The notes: generated by a model not told the origin, from the sequence alone. 64,000 bases of DNA from Exiguobacterium acetylicum (GCF_019890935.1 NZ_CP082333.1:1886001-1950000), one strand, 5' to 3'; shown: positions 43,125-53,501, counted from the first letter of the stretch. Translations and numbers: made by a program.

Positions 43125-43805
43125 TTAGTCATCACTTGACGGGTTGAAGACGAGCAGTGCGAGACGAAGGAACTCGGCGACAGCAACGAGTGTTGCTGCG
43201 ACGTACGTCCAAGCCGCTGCGTTTAAGACACGACGTGAACCACGTTCTTCTTCGGCATCAATGATACCATGCTCCGTCAACTGCGACATCGCTCGATTCG
43301 AGGCATCAAACTCAACCGGTAACGTGACGAGTTGGAAGATGACGGCACCGAGCATCAAGACGACACCAAGCATCGCAAGACCACTGAAACCGGCAAATAG
43401 ACCAATCAACAACAGTGGGAACGATAAGTTCGACGTAATCGACGCGACAGGTGCGATCCGGTGACGGACACGCATCATATTGTAATCCGTCGCATCTTGA
43501 ATGACGTGACCGATTTCGTGCGCTGCAATCGAAACGGCTGAGACCGTCGAACCGTAATAGACGTCTTCCGACAAACGAACGACTTTGTTCGTCGGGTCAT
43601 AATGGTCGGACATCGTTCCACCGATCGGCTCGAGACGGACGTTCGTGATCCCGTTCTGCTTCATGATGAAGTCTGCGACCTGTGCCCCTGTCACCCCACT
43701 CTGAATCGGAACATCTTGATATTTTTTATAGGTGCTCCGCACCCGCATCTGAGCCCAGATCGGGACGATGATGATGATCGCGAGATAGATCAAATAGTTT
43801 GCCAC
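43125..43805 (-). CDS. YugP-like zinc metallopeptidase
   Basis: 226 residues. HEIGH zinc motif at 96-100, one N-terminal membrane segment and three more after the active site (about 120-155 and 200-220). Integral membrane peptidase of unknown substrate. B. subtilis yugP is not at this locus, so the gene has moved here. Confidence 0.9.
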   Translation of the reverse strand: MANYLIYLAIIIIVPIWAQMRVRSTYKKYQDVPIQSGVTGAQVADFIMKQNGITNVRLEPIGGTMSDHYDPTNKVVRLSEDVYYGSTVSAVSIAAHEIGHVIQDATDYNMMRVRHRIAPVASITSNLSFPLLLIGLFAGFSGLAMLGVVLMLGAVIFQLVTLPVEFDASNRAMSQLTEHGIIDAEEERGSRRVLNAAAWTYVAATLVAVAEFLRLALLVFNPSSDD

Positions 43806-43850
43806 GAGACATCGTTCCTTTCTTTTTTTGATTATAGGTCTATTTTATGT

Positions 43851-44462
43851 TCAAGTGATCTTATTGTCAATTGAATCGCGCGCGACGAGCAGATATCCCA
43901 TCAAAAGACATAATCCGGTCAACCAGAAGGAGCCGTAGCCGATCCACTGGATATGCTCCGCAAGCGCTGGGTAACGCGGCCACTGTCCAAGGACGTAATC
44001 GACGACATCGTTGTGAATGACCCAGATGGCGACGAGGACGAGTTCCTTGACGCGAAACGTCATCAGCGGACTGTATAACAACGCCTGGAACGCCATCGCT
44101 CCATGCGATACCATCAACATCAGTGCCATCGCCGTTAAGAACGAATCCTCCGTTCCGAGTTGATTCAACATCAACGCATTCATGACGACTGCCCAGACGC
44201 CATATTTAATCAATGTCACGAACGCGAGCGCTTCAAATAGTCGGGAACGTCGTCCGAAAATCCAGAGAAAGACAATAATCGTAAAGAAGAGGGATGCTGT
44301 CGGGCTATCCGGAATGAACGGATAGTAATACCACTTCGACGTCGAAAGTTGTGGTTCATACCAGTAATAACCGTATAAAGTACCTGCTAAGTTGATTAAA
44401 CCAACGATCCAGAGTACTGCTTTATGTCGGAGTAATGTCAAAATACCTTGCAATCGTTTCAC
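43851..44462 (-). CDS. ypjA: YpjA-like membrane protein (DUF1405)
   Basis: 203 residues with about six membrane segments; YGYYWYEPQL near residue 32 and HNDVVDYVLGQWPRYP near 149 fit DUF1405. Directly after qcrC as in B. subtilis but separated by a terminator. Function unknown; a link to respiration is only positional. Confidence 0.87.
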   Translation of the reverse strand: MKRLQGILTLLRHKAVLWIVGLINLAGTLYGYYWYEPQLSTSKWYYYPFIPDSPTASLFFTIIVFLWIFGRRSRLFEALAFVTLIKYGVWAVVMNALMLNQLGTEDSFLTAMALMLMVSHGAMAFQALLYSPLMTFRVKELVLVAIWVIHNDVVDYVLGQWPRYPALAEHIQWIGYGSFWLTGLCLLMGYLLVARDSIDNKIT

Positions 44463-44474
44463 CTCATCATCGAC

Positions 44475-44504
44475 AAAAGCCGGAGGATTGCTCCCCCGGC
44501 TTTT
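44475..44504 (-). terminator. Terminator of qcrABC
   Basis: 13-bp stem AAAAGCCGGAGGA with complement (one G-U on the minus strand), 4-nt loop, 4 bp after the qcrC stop. Confidence 0.85.
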
Positions 44505-44507
44505 GGC

Positions 44508-45299
44508 TTATTTATTGTTTTCGCCGCCTTCACCGTATGAAGCGATGAATTTCGCGAGTTCTTTATGATCGGCATCTGATCCTTTGAACTGACCAGCAGG
44601 CATCGAACCGATACCTTTGACTGCGATATCATAAATTTCTTTTTCTGTCTTTTTCGTACCAACGAGTGCCGGAGCTGCTGCGCCACCCTCGAGGTTCTTA
44701 CCGTGACAGTTGACACATGACTGATTCGAATAAATTTCAAATCCTTTAGCCGATGTATCAATTTTTGGTCCTTCGTTCATCGTCAATTCACCTTGTTTAT
44801 GGATTGTATCCCAGTGAGTCGTTTGAACAGATTCCCAAGTCAAGAAGACGATCGAGACGACTGCGAGGAGCATCATGCTGACTGCGATCGGACGTTTCGC
44901 AGGACGACGTTCAAGACCTTGGTCGAGCCATGGCGCGACGAGAAGTGCTGTGAACGCAAGACCTGGGAGGATGACCGTTCCCATCAAGATGTATGGACCT
45001 GCAGCGAATTGGTATTTCAAGAGCTGATAGAGGAATAGGAAGTACCAGTCCGGAAGTGGAATGTACGACGTATTCGTCGGATCGGCAATGTTTTGAAGTG
45101 GTGCTGCTTCTACGATTGTCAATGTCATGAAGCCGATCAAGAAGACCGCTCCAACCATCCATTCGCGAAGTAAGAAGTTTGGCCAGAACGCTTCCGTTCG
45201 ACCTGGATATTCCGAGTAGTCTTTCGACTTGTTCGGCATCCGGTTGTTGATCGACACCCGTGAATCGGTGACGAATTTCATTCCTTTACCACGATGCAT
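44508..45299 (-). CDS. qcrC: Menaquinol:cytochrome c reductase cytochrome b/c subunit
   Basis: 263 residues. The N-terminal half is the subunit-IV part of cytochrome b (three membrane segments, PLPDWYFLFLYQLL near 81); the C-terminal half is a cytochrome c domain outside the membrane with CVNCH at 195-199 and the axial Met in GSMPAGQFKG near 233. N-terminus MHRGKGMKF as in Bacillus. Third gene of qcrABC. Confidence 0.97.
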   Translation of the reverse strand: MHRGKGMKFVTDSRVSINNRMPNKSKDYSEYPGRTEAFWPNFLLREWMVGAVFLIGFMTLTIVEAAPLQNIADPTNTSYIPLPDWYFLFLYQLLKYQFAAGPYILMGTVILPGLAFTALLVAPWLDQGLERRPAKRPIAVSMMLLAVVSIVFLTWESVQTTHWDTIHKQGELTMNEGPKIDTSAKGFEIYSNQSCVNCHGKNLEGGAAAPALVGTKKTEKEIYDIAVKGIGSMPAGQFKGSDADHKELAKFIASYGEGGENNK

Positions 45300-45339
45300 C
45301 GTGTTCTCCCCCTTTTTTGTTGTCTAGATGATAGTCGGT

Positions 45340-46011
45340 TTAAAGTGGTCCAGAGATCCCTTGTTTACGGATCATCATGAAGTGGGCCCCGAGCAAGACG
45401 AACAATGCTGCAGGAAGGAAGAAGACGTGAATCGCAAAGAATCGAGCGATTGTACTTGCGCCGACGATTTCTCCACCCGCAAGGAGGGTCTTCGCGATAC
45501 CACCGATGACCGGAATACTTTCAGCAATCTGAATCGTAACTTTTGTCGCGAACAACGCTTTCATGTCCCAAGGCAATAGGTATCCTGTCAGACCGAGAGC
45601 TAAGACGACGAAGAACAAGAGAACTCCGACGACCCAGTTCAATTCACGTGGTTTCTTGTATGAACCAGTGAAGAACACACGTAATGTATGTAGGAACAAC
45701 ATTACGATAACGACCGACGCACCCCAGTGGTGCATACCACGAACGATTTGTCCGTGTGCGACTTCATTTTGAAGATAGTAGACGGACGCGTGTGCGTTGA
45801 TGATGTCCGGTACGTAATACATCGTCAAGAACATCCCCGAAAGAATCTGGATGACGATCGTAAAGAACGTCAATCCGCCAAAACAATAAACGAAAGCTGA
45901 AAAGTTATGTGCCGGGTTGACGTGCTCCGGTACTTCATGATCGGCGATATCTCGCCAAAGCGGCGTAATGTCAACGCGCTCATCGATCCAATCATAGATT
46001 TTTTGCATCAT
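45340..46011 (-). CDS. qcrB: Menaquinol:cytochrome c reductase cytochrome b subunit
   Basis: 223 residues, short b6-type cytochrome b with four membrane segments. Haem histidines lie in GMHHWGAS near residue 93 and FFAIHVFFLP near 193. Works with the Rieske protein and QcrC to oxidise menaquinol. Three nt after qcrA. Confidence 0.97.
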   Translation of the reverse strand: MMQKIYDWIDERVDITPLWRDIADHEVPEHVNPAHNFSAFVYCFGGLTFFTIVIQILSGMFLTMYYVPDIINAHASVYYLQNEVAHGQIVRGMHHWGASVVIVMLFLHTLRVFFTGSYKKPRELNWVVGVLLFFVVLALGLTGYLLPWDMKALFATKVTIQIAESIPVIGGIAKTLLAGGEIVGASTIARFFAIHVFFLPAALFVLLGAHFMMIRKQGISGPL

Positions 46012-46014
46012 CGC

Positions 46015-46521
46015 TTACGCACCTCTTTCGACTGGTTTACCAAGGTAGAGGTAACCATCTTTCTGTTGCATTTCATACTCATCGAGTGGTTTCGTCGGAG
46101 GCGTACCAGGTACGTTCGTGCCATCCTTCGTATACCGTCCGAAGTGACATGGGCAATAGAATTGCTCCGGGTGCGTCGGATCTGCGCCGAAGCTGACTTG
46201 GCAACCTAAGTGTTTACAAATTGGTGAGAGGGCTAAAATTTCTCCCTTATCATCTTTGAACACCCAAGCAGACAATGTTTCTTCGAACTCATACCACGCA
46301 TCTTGCGTTTGTTTCTTGAAGTCGACCCGTTTTGGTTCTGTCGTGATATCCGACAACTTCATTACTTTTACTTTATCGCCTGCTCCTGATTTCTTCAGGA
46401 CTGGATCAACTGCGAAGTTGACCATCGGCATGACCATTGTCGCAGCCATGAAACCGCCGACGCCTGTCAATGTATACGTCAAGAACTGACGACGTGTTAC
46501 GTTAGACCCGTTTTGAGCCAT
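46015..46521 (-). CDS. qcrA: Rieske iron-sulfur protein of the menaquinol:cytochrome c reductase
   Basis: 168 residues. Twin-arginine signal anchor (TRRQFLTYTL, residues 8-17) and a Rieske domain with CKHLGC and CPCHFGRY for the 2Fe-2S cluster. ATG at 46521 has AAGGGGGG; the longer frame to 46572 covers the untranslated leader. Head of qcrABC with its own promoter. Confidence 0.97.
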   Translation of the reverse strand: MAQNGSNVTRRQFLTYTLTGVGGFMAATMVMPMVNFAVDPVLKKSGAGDKVKVMKLSDITTEPKRVDFKKQTQDAWYEFEETLSAWVFKDDKGEILALSPICKHLGCQVSFGADPTHPEQFYCPCHFGRYTKDGTNVPGTPPTKPLDEYEMQQKDGYLYLGKPVERGA

Positions 46522-46591
46522 CTCGATCCCCCCTTGTGATGTACGCTGTGCCCCAAGACGACAGTACTTCACACAAATTTCTCACATGGTA

Positions 46592-46620
46592 ATAGTATCT
46601 TAATAAAATCATTGCGTCAA
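46592..46620 (-). promoter_or_regulatory. SigA promoter of qcrABC
   Basis: TTGACG, 17 nt, TACTAT on the minus strand, between ypiF and qcrA. Predicted leader about 65 nt. Confidence 0.7.
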
Positions 46621-46625
46621 CCGCT

Positions 46626-47066
46626 TCATAGCGCGGTCCAACGGTTTCCTAACTGTTCGAGAACTTGTCCTACAAAATTCCCGACCATCTGACCTTGTTG
46701 GTCACGACTCATCGTCTCAAGAGCTAGACGTGGCACGTAGATAATCTCTTCGGCGGCAGTCTCCTTCCACCTTAAATCAGCCGTGATGAAGGTGATGAAA
46801 CGGAATTGCCCGGAAGCAGCCGCTTGACGCCATCCTTCCAACTGTTCGATCGACGGTGCATCGATGTAGGTCAGAGCAGGAACAAGCAACGCCCGTCCGG
46901 ATAGCTGGCGTTCGACTTCGGACGCCACCGTCAATGTCATGTCTGCGCATTCCGCGTAAGCATGCATCGCCTCATCGAAACCGACCGGAAGCAAAGGCAC
47001 GATCAGCGTATCGATGTACGCTTGCTCGCTTCGTGTCCGCTGTACGTCGGATGGTTTGAAACGCAA
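46626..47066 (-). CDS. ypiF: YpiF-like protein (DUF2487)
   Basis: 146 residues, cytosolic; MRFKPSDV at the start and FRFITFITADLRWKE match DUF2487. Function unknown; lies before qcrA as in B. subtilis. TTG start at 47066 with AAGGGGG seven nt upstream. A terminator separates it from ypiB. Confidence 0.87.
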   Translation of the reverse strand: MRFKPSDVQRTRSEQAYIDTLIVPLLPVGFDEAMHAYAECADMTLTVASEVERQLSGRALLVPALTYIDAPSIEQLEGWRQAAASGQFRFITFITADLRWKETAAEEIIYVPRLALETMSRDQQGQMVGNFVGQVLEQLGNRWTAL

Positions 47067-47206
47067 GTCATTTCCCCCTTTCTTCGTACTTACAATTCGT
47101 CACATTTAATGTATCATATCCGCATTTCCTCCTACTCTCTTAATGTGAACGTTTTATGAAATTCCACTCTATTTTTCTTCATATTTTGCACAAATCTTCA
47201 CATACG

Positions 47207-47245
47207 AAAGGACCCTACTGCCTGTGCTGGGCAATAGAGTCCTTT
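47207..47245 (-). terminator. Terminator of the aro-ypiA-ypiB operon
   Basis: 16-bp stem with two U-G pairs on the minus strand, 7-nt loop, two bp after the ypiB stop. Confidence 0.78.
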
Positions 47246-47247
47246 TG

Positions 47248-47778
47248 TTAAGGAAGTTGACTTCGAACGAGCCGTAACTGTTCAGAAAGAGAGTGGAAGC
47301 GATGTTGATCGCGTGCATCCAGTGCTTCATCAATCAAGCGGACTAAACGTTCTTCTTCCTGCCGATTGACCGTGACCGCGATGAAATGTGTCGCTTCATC
47401 CGCTAAGCGCGGTTCAACAGCAACTTCTGGGCGAAACGGGTTTTCTTCGAGTAATGACAAATACTCGTCATCCATCATCATACCTTGGAAGTTCAACTCG
47501 ATATAGATATCTTCCGAGGTCAGGCGGATGTCATGATACGCTTTTTCTGGATCTAACGTCGTGACATCCCCTTTTTTGAAGAGAAACGGTTCCGCATCGA
47601 ATCCGTATGTCGTCATGATGATTGCCTTCGGAGCGAATGTTGCATTTTGGACGAAGTGTACTTGCTCGAGTTTTGCCTCATTACGCAGCCAATAATCGAT
47701 GATCCATTTCGCTTCCCGTCGCTTTAACGTGTAATAGGTTAAGATGCGGCGTAAGAATCGCTGCTTTCTCTCTATCAT
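47248..47778 (-). CDS. ypiB: YpiB-like protein (UPF0302)
   Basis: 176 residues. The N-terminal helical part (RFLRRILTYYTLKRREAKWI) and the central HDIRLTSEDIYIELNFQ match YpiB. Function unknown. ATG at 47778 with GGGAG/AGGA upstream aligns with the B. subtilis start; ATG at 47829 would overlap ypiA and lacks a ribosome site. Confidence 0.87.
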   Translation of the reverse strand: MIERKQRFLRRILTYYTLKRREAKWIIDYWLRNEAKLEQVHFVQNATFAPKAIIMTTYGFDAEPFLFKKGDVTTLDPEKAYHDIRLTSEDIYIELNFQGMMMDDEYLSLLEENPFRPEVAVEPRLADEATHFIAVTVNRQEEERLVRLIDEALDARDQHRFHSLSEQLRLVRSQLP

Positions 47779-47806
47779 CTCAATCCTACTCCCTTCTCCC
47801 GTGAAG

Positions 47807-49093
47807 TCATCCATCCATTCGTTCAACATAGTCGACGAGTTCGTTATCTTCTGGTGTCAACTTAGCAGCGCGACGGAGAAGACGTTGTCCCTCTTCACGC
47901 CGTCCTTCCTCGACGAGTGCGAATCCATACTCTTTCAAGAAGAGCGCATCTTCTGTGAATGCACCTTCGACTATCGCATAATTCTCCATCGCTTGAGTGT
48001 ATTCCTCTAAGGCATACAAAGCGCGTGCCCGGTACCATGTTAGAATCGGAGCCGTGACGTGTTCTTCGATGGCAGAGATCGTCTCGATCATCGCTTCGTG
48101 GTCCTCGTCTTCCGCAAGTAACGAGAGCAAACGTTCCGCTGCGACGATTGATTCCGGATTCAAGGCAAGCGCCTCACGCAGCGCTTGGACGCTTCCAGCG
48201 CGATCGCCGAGTTTTAGAAGGAACAAGGCTTCCATCGTCCGCAACTCATCATTGTAATCGTCGCGCTCCATTCCTTGTTTGATGACGTTCAGCGCTTCTT
48301 TTGTCAAACCAAGTTCGGCTTGGCTTTCCGCGTATGGTACGTACGCCGACGTATAGTCCGGATCCTGTGCAATCAATTGCTGGAATGTCTCGACCGCTTT
48401 TTGGTGTTGACCGACACGGTGAGCCGTCATCGCAAGACCAAACAAGGTATGCAAGTCGGAGCGTTCTGCGACAGCACGTTCGTACAGTGGAATCGCATCT
48501 TCAAATTGTCCTGTCATCGCGAGTGATTCCGCGTAAAGGGCATCGAGCGGCAATTCAGCACGTAACTCTGGTCGCTCCGCGATTTCGGCGAATAACGGTA
48601 CCGCCTGATCAAACGCACCGAGCGTCATGTAGAGCTCAGCCAAACCGTATGCCAGTAACGGTTCGTCCGGTGCAAGATTACGCGCTTCCTTCAGCTTCGC
48701 TAACGCTACTTCGTCAAGACCTTGCGACTGATAGAGGTCAGCGAGTAATACGAGAGAACGTGGACCATATTCCGTGTCCGTTGTGTCGACCTGCTCGAGG
48801 ACGGAGATCGCTTCTTCTTCGCGATCCAAATCGATATAACACTCTGCTAGTAACAAGGCGACTCCCGCATTACCCGCATATTCGACGTAAAGTGGCGCCA
48901 AGAGATCGACCGCCCGGTCAGACAATCCGAGTTCGATATACAGATCGGCAACGGCGAGGCGGTCCTCATCCGTTCCTGTCTTTTCGAGTTTTTCTAATGC
49001 TGCTAACGCTTCTGAGGTGTGACCATGTTCCAATTCTTCGATGATGCCATTCAATAGTTGTTCATTCAAGGCAAACGCCCCACTTTCTGTCAT
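47807..49093 (-). CDS. ypiA: TPR-repeat protein YpiA
   Basis: 428 residues made almost wholly of about eleven tetratricopeptide repeats; strongly acidic, cytosolic. Probably a protein-interaction scaffold; role unknown. Lies directly after aroA (aroE of B. subtilis) as in Bacillus. Start uncertain: ATG at 49093 with AGGCGG very close, or TTG at 49069 (GTGGGG upstream), which would align better with B. subtilis YpiA. Confidence 0.88.
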   Translation of the reverse strand: MTESGAFALNEQLLNGIIEELEHGHTSEALAALEKLEKTGTDEDRLAVADLYIELGLSDRAVDLLAPLYVEYAGNAGVALLLAECYIDLDREEEAISVLEQVDTTDTEYGPRSLVLLADLYQSQGLDEVALAKLKEARNLAPDEPLLAYGLAELYMTLGAFDQAVPLFAEIAERPELRAELPLDALYAESLAMTGQFEDAIPLYERAVAERSDLHTLFGLAMTAHRVGQHQKAVETFQQLIAQDPDYTSAYVPYAESQAELGLTKEALNVIKQGMERDDYNDELRTMEALFLLKLGDRAGSVQALREALALNPESIVAAERLLSLLAEDEDHEAMIETISAIEEHVTAPILTWYRARALYALEEYTQAMENYAIVEGAFTEDALFLKEYGFALVEEGRREEGQRLLRRAAKLTPEDNELVDYVERMDG

Positions 49094-49104
49094 CCGCCTA
49101 TTGC

Positions 49105-50361
49105 TTACTTAGATTGGTCGGATTGAAGTTTCTTTAAATCATCATAGAACGTTGGGTAGCTGACTTCAACTACTTCGCGTCCATGAACCATAATTTCTGG
49201 ATTGATCGTCGCCGCGATCGTCAACATCATCGCGAGCCGGTGATCACCTGCACTGTCGACTTCCGCTGCTTGCAAAGGTGTCGGTCCTTCGATGATCATG
49301 CCGTCATCCGTTGCCTCGATGTTCGCTCCAAGGCGCTGTAATGCCGTCACGACTGTGTCGATCCGGTCCGTTTCCTTGACACGAAGCTCTTGTGCATCGC
49401 GAATGATCGTTCGTCCTTCCGCTTGCGTCGCAAGCAAAGCGAGTAGCGGGATCTCATCAATCAAGGATGGAATCTGGTCACCTTCGACCGTGATTGATTG
49501 TAACGATGTCGTCTCGACGGTCACATCTGCCGTCTCCTCTCCACCGTCTTCTGAGCGATGATTGATTTCGACACTTGCACCCATCTGGCGTAACGTCTGT
49601 AAAAAACCAATCCGTGTCGGATTCATCAAGACGTGGGTCGTCGTGATGCGACTATCCTGCCCGATTGCTGCTGCCGTCCACCAAAACGCTGCTGACGATG
49701 GATCGCCTGGAATGTCGAGTGACGTTGCTTGTAAGCGTACAGGACCTTGAACACGAATGTGCCGACCATCCTCGCGTTCATCAATCGCTACGTCAACACC
49801 GAACTGCGGCAACATCCGTTCCGTATGGTCGCGTGACAGGATCGGCTCGATGACTGTCGTCTCACCCGTCGCATGCAGACCTGCGAGCAACACGGCACTT
49901 TTCACTTGTGCACTTGCGACTGGCAACGTATACGTCGTTCCGACAAGCGGCGTTCCTGTGATGTGAAGCGGCGCCGTCTCACCTGTGATGTTCGCTCCGA
50001 ATAAGGCAAGCGGTTCCGTGATTCGTTTCATTGGACGTCTGCGCAAGGAAGCGTCGCCATCGAGCGCATATGTCGCTTGACCGCCTGCTAGGATACCGCT
50101 CAAGAGACGAATCGTCGTCCCCGAGTTTCCACAATCGATCGTCGCTTCTTGGAACGTATCCGTTCCGGTGATCCGAATTTCCTCTGATGTTCGATCGATT
50201 TGTGCACCGAGCGCCTGCATCGCTTCTAGTGAAGCAAGACAATCGGCTCCTTCAAGTGCGTTTCTGACACGTGTCGTTCCCTCGGCGATTCCGCCGAACA
50301 GGAAAGCACGATGCGTCATTGATTTATCGCCAGGTACTTGTACTGTTCCTCTTAAGCCCAT
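49105..50361 (-). CDS. aroA: 5-enolpyruvylshikimate-3-phosphate synthase
   Basis: 418 residues (called aroE in B. subtilis). [11 protein letters not shown] near residue 11, [14 protein letters not shown] near 76-89, and RVKETDRI near 339. Condenses PEP with shikimate-3-phosphate. ATG at 50361 has GAGGTG six nt upstream; it overlaps aroB by 10 bp. In B. subtilis aroH, trpEDCFBA, hisC and tyrA separate aroB from this gene; here they are missing. Confidence 0.96.
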   Translation of the reverse strand: MGLRGTVQVPGDKSMTHRAFLFGGIAEGTTRVRNALEGADCLASLEAMQALGAQIDRTSEEIRITGTDTFQEATIDCGNSGTTIRLLSGILAGGQATYALDGDASLRRRPMKRITEPLALFGANITGETAPLHITGTPLVGTTYTLPVASAQVKSAVLLAGLHATGETTVIEPILSRDHTERMLPQFGVDVAIDEREDGRHIRVQGPVRLQATSLDIPGDPSSAAFWWTAAAIGQDSRITTTHVLMNPTRIGFLQTLRQMGASVEINHRSEDGGEETADVTVETTSLQSITVEGDQIPSLIDEIPLLALLATQAEGRTIIRDAQELRVKETDRIDTVVTALQRLGANIEATDDGMIIEGPTPLQAAEVDSAGDHRLAMMLTIAATINPEIMVHGREVVEVSYPTFYDDLKKLQSDQSK

Positions 50362-51413
50362 TCTAGACACCTCACTGTTTGATTGAATGCTTGACGCAAT
50401 CGTTCTTCGCTGATCGCTTCTAAAATGAAGCGTCCTTCTTTTTCAAGGACGAATCGAATCGTTGCTTGGTGGTTCTTCTTGTCGCGACGCATCAGTTCAA
50501 GGTAGGTCTTAAACGATTGTCGATCCGGTAATTCCGTTCCAAGACGATGGAGCAATTGCCCGAGTTGCTTCGCCTGTCCGTCATTTCCTTCTAAGAACTT
50601 GACGAAGACGAGTCCGATCCCTACGGCCTCGCCATGCGACAGACCAGGACTCGCATATTCAACGGCATGACCGAATGTATGTCCATAATTCAGAAAGGCA
50701 CGCATCCCTTGCTCCGTCTCATCTTGTTCGACGATATCCCGTTTCACATTGATCCCCCGTGCGAGCCAGTCTTCTAAGTCGAGTCCTTTGACAGCATCCA
50801 GCGAAATATCGAGTAGCGAATCCGCAAATGATGGTCGTGAAAGGAACCCATGCTTGACTAACTCAAAGAAGCCACTTCGCCATTCCCGGTCTGGTAATGT
50901 CTGAAGGAGCGTTAAATCATATACGACACCACTTGGCTGATAAAATGCACCGACTAAGTTTTTACCGAGGGAGAGGTTGAGACCAACCTTTCCACCAACA
51001 CTTGAATCGTGCGCTAACAGTGTCGTCGGAATTTGAAGGAACGGGATGCCGCGCAAAAAGGTTGCCGCGACGAATCCCGCTAAATCACCAATCATTCCAC
51101 CACCGAACGCAAGGATCAGACTATGACGTGTCATCCCATACCGAACCCCTTCTTCGAGTAGAGCGCCATAAACGGCAAGCGACTTACTGTTCTCCCCAGG
51201 CGCAACGGTGCTGATATGAACATCGATCGACGGCGATACATCCGCTAATGCAGCCTGCAATCGATCCATTTGCAAGTGATGTACCGTTTCATCCGTGATG
51301 ACCCAGATGCGGTCCGCCTCGTTCAGCGCTGAAAGATGCGATAACCGGGCTAATGCCCCATTTCCGATAAGTACTGGATATGACGTGTTCAACCGGATAT
51401 CAAATTCGATCAA
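50352..51413 (-). CDS. aroB: 3-dehydroquinate synthase
   Basis: 353 residues. [19 protein letters not shown] (NAD-binding) near 105-123, [16 protein letters not shown] near 128, and zinc histidines in [11 protein letters not shown] near 242. Second shikimate step. TTG start overlaps the aroC TGA by 4 bp (TTGA), with AGGAGG ten nt upstream. Confidence 0.96.
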   Translation of the reverse strand: MIEFDIRLNTSYPVLIGNGALARLSHLSALNEADRIWVITDETVHHLQMDRLQAALADVSPSIDVHISTVAPGENSKSLAVYGALLEEGVRYGMTRHSLILAFGGGMIGDLAGFVAATFLRGIPFLQIPTTLLAHDSSVGGKVGLNLSLGKNLVGAFYQPSGVVYDLTLLQTLPDREWRSGFFELVKHGFLSRPSFADSLLDISLDAVKGLDLEDWLARGINVKRDIVEQDETEQGMRAFLNYGHTFGHAVEYASPGLSHGEAVGIGLVFVKFLEGNDGQAKQLGQLLHRLGTELPDRQSFKTYLELMRRDKKNHQATIRFVLEKEGRFILEAISEERLRQAFNQTVRCLEWA

Positions 51414-52564
51414 AACGTCCGAACCTCCTCTTTGTAAGCAGCGACGGCTGCCTGAAGACGATCGAGTGTCGATGTCCCGAACATTTCAAGGATAGCGACC
51501 GCAATCTCAAATGCGACGACGGCTTCTAGAACAACCGATGCGGCCGGAACGGCACAGGCATCACTTCGCTCGATTTGTGCCGTGAATGCTTCCTTCGTCT
51601 CGATATCGACTGATTGCAGTGGACGATAGAGCGTCGGAATCGGCTTCATTGCAATTTGGACGCGAATCGGCATGCCTGTCGACATCCCGCCTTCGATTCC
51701 ACCTAGATGGTTCGTCCGCCGATGATAGCCGGATGCATCATGGACGATTTCATCTTGGACAGTACTCCCCTTGCGACGACCAAGTTCATATCCGTCACCA
51801 AAACCGACTGATTTCATCGCATTGACGCTGATGACAGCTTGCGCAATCCGGCTGTCGAGCTTTAGATCGTTTTGGGTGAAGGACCCGACGCCTGGCATCA
51901 TGCCTGTCACGACGACTTCGATTTCACCGCCGAGTGTATCCCCTTCTTTTTTGGCCGCATCAATTTCATCCATCATCCGTTGTCCTGCTTGTTCGTCAGC
52001 ACATCGAACGGGTGAAGCGTCAATCGTTTCCTGATGTTCGACGGGATCCTTCCACGGTGCATCGATGCCACCGATCGATCGTACGTGCGAGAACACTTCA
52101 ATCCCGAGTTCATTTAGTAATTGTTTAGCGAAGGCGCCGACGGCAACACGTGCTGCCGTCTCACGAGCGGAAGAACGTTCTAGTACATCGCGTAAATCGC
52201 GATGACCGTACTTCAATCCACCAACGAGATCCGCATGTCCAGGACGTGGACGCGTCAACGTCCGCGGGCGCTCCAACTGTTCTTCGAGCGGTTCCGCTTG
52301 CATGACTTGTGTCCAGTGCGTATGATCCTTATTCTCGATGAACAAACTGATTGGTGATCCCGTCGTATATCCATGACGGATCCCGCCACGTGCATCGATT
52401 TGATCTTGTTCGATTTGCATGCGTCGTCCGCGTCCGTATCCGCCTTGGCGACGTGTCATTTCACGCTGGATGGCTTCAAAATCAATCGTGAGTCCTGCTG
52501 GCATCCCATCGATGATGACGGTCAACCCTTTTCCGTGTGATTCTCCTGCTGTCATGTAACGCAT
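51410..52564 (-). CDS. aroC: Chorismate synthase
   Basis: 384 residues (aroF in B. subtilis). [11 protein letters not shown] at the start, [12 protein letters not shown] near 40, [14 protein letters not shown] near 132. Needs reduced FMN to make chorismate, precursor of menaquinone and aromatic amino acids. ATG at 52564, nine nt from AGGAAGGG, matches the B. subtilis start (MRY); ATG at 52573 is too close. Follows cheR by 19 nt. Confidence 0.96.
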   Translation of the reverse strand: MRYMTAGESHGKGLTVIIDGMPAGLTIDFEAIQREMTRRQGGYGRGRRMQIEQDQIDARGGIRHGYTTGSPISLFIENKDHTHWTQVMQAEPLEEQLERPRTLTRPRPGHADLVGGLKYGHRDLRDVLERSSARETAARVAVGAFAKQLLNELGIEVFSHVRSIGGIDAPWKDPVEHQETIDASPVRCADEQAGQRMMDEIDAAKKEGDTLGGEIEVVVTGMMPGVGSFTQNDLKLDSRIAQAVISVNAMKSVGFGDGYELGRRKGSTVQDEIVHDASGYHRRTNHLGGIEGGMSTGMPIRVQIAMKPIPTLYRPLQSVDIETKEAFTAQIERSDACAVPAASVVLEAVVAFEIAVAILEMFGTSTLDRLQAAVAAYKEEVRTF

Positions 52565-52583
52565 TCGCTTCATCCCTTCCTGT

Positions 52584-53360
52584 TCAACCAATTTTTTCGT
52601 AAAAGAAGCTCTGTTTCATCTTTAATCCAAACCGTTCGGGTTGGAAAATTTGTTCCGTTCCACCAACGAATAGGATTCCGCCTGGCTTTAAGGCCTCGAC
52701 GAACGAACGATAGACGTGCGCTTTTGCTTCTTCTGTAAAATAAATCAGCACGTTGCGGCAGATGATTAAATCAAACCCCGTATCGTACCGGTCTCCTAAC
52801 AGATTATGTTTACTGAAACGAACGAGTCGTTTGATTTCTGGAACGACTTCGAACGTTTGCTCTTGCTCGATGAAGTATTTCTTTTTACGCGCTTCGACGA
52901 CTTCATTCAATGCAGAAGCTCCGTATCGACCAAGCTTGGCTTTTTCAAGGACGAGTTCGTCCAAATCCGTTGCTTGAATCGTAAAGGCGGATGGATCGAG
53001 CCGTTCACTTAAAATCATCGCGAGAGAGTATGGTTCTTCTCCGGTCGAACAAGCTGCGCTCCACGTCCGGATTCGTCCATGTGCTCGCGACTCTAGGATC
53101 GGTAAGATATCTTGTTCCAATTGTTGCCAACGAATCGGGTTACGGAAAAATTCACTGACATTGATCGTCATCCGGTCTAAAAACTCGTCGTATAACGATG
53201 TGTCCTTATCCATTGCCTGCATATAAGAAGCAAATGTACTATATCCTTTTTTGTCACGTAACGCCGTCAATCGCCGTTTCATCTGTGCTTCTTTATACTG
53301 ACCGAGATCAATCCCTGATTTGGTCTTGAATCGTTGAATAAAAAGTTCATAATCTTCCAA
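52584..53360 (-). CDS. cheR: Chemotaxis protein methyltransferase CheR
   Basis: 258 residues. N-terminal CheR helical domain (YKEAQMKRRLTAL), SAM-binding SAACSTGEEPYSLAM, and RMTINVSEFFRN. Methylates glutamates of chemoreceptors. TTG start at 53360 has GAGGTG six nt upstream and aligns with B. subtilis CheR; GTG at 53378 has no good site. Orphan from other che genes, next to ndk and aroF as in B. subtilis. Confidence 0.94.
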   Translation of the reverse strand: MEDYELFIQRFKTKSGIDLGQYKEAQMKRRLTALRDKKGYSTFASYMQAMDKDTSLYDEFLDRMTINVSEFFRNPIRWQQLEQDILPILESRAHGRIRTWSAACSTGEEPYSLAMILSERLDPSAFTIQATDLDELVLEKAKLGRYGASALNEVVEARKKKYFIEQEQTFEVVPEIKRLVRFSKHNLLGDRYDTGFDLIICRNVLIYFTEEAKAHVYRSFVEALKPGGILFVGGTEQIFQPERFGLKMKQSFFYEKIG

Positions 53361-53501
53361 TTGGCACACCTCGCTCACTCTCGATATCGAATGGTCATTT
53401 CCATGACCGGTTCAACTTATTTTCTATAGTAGCATAAAGCTATAGGCATTCCAAAAAGCAATTAGGCAATTGGGTCATTCCGTTTTACAAGAACACGACA
53501 A

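Noticed and set aside
48301-49044. 247-codon plus-strand frame opposite ypiA
   Set aside because: No ribosome site, Arg/Pro-rich composition typical of antisense frames, and ypiA is a clear TPR gene in conserved context.
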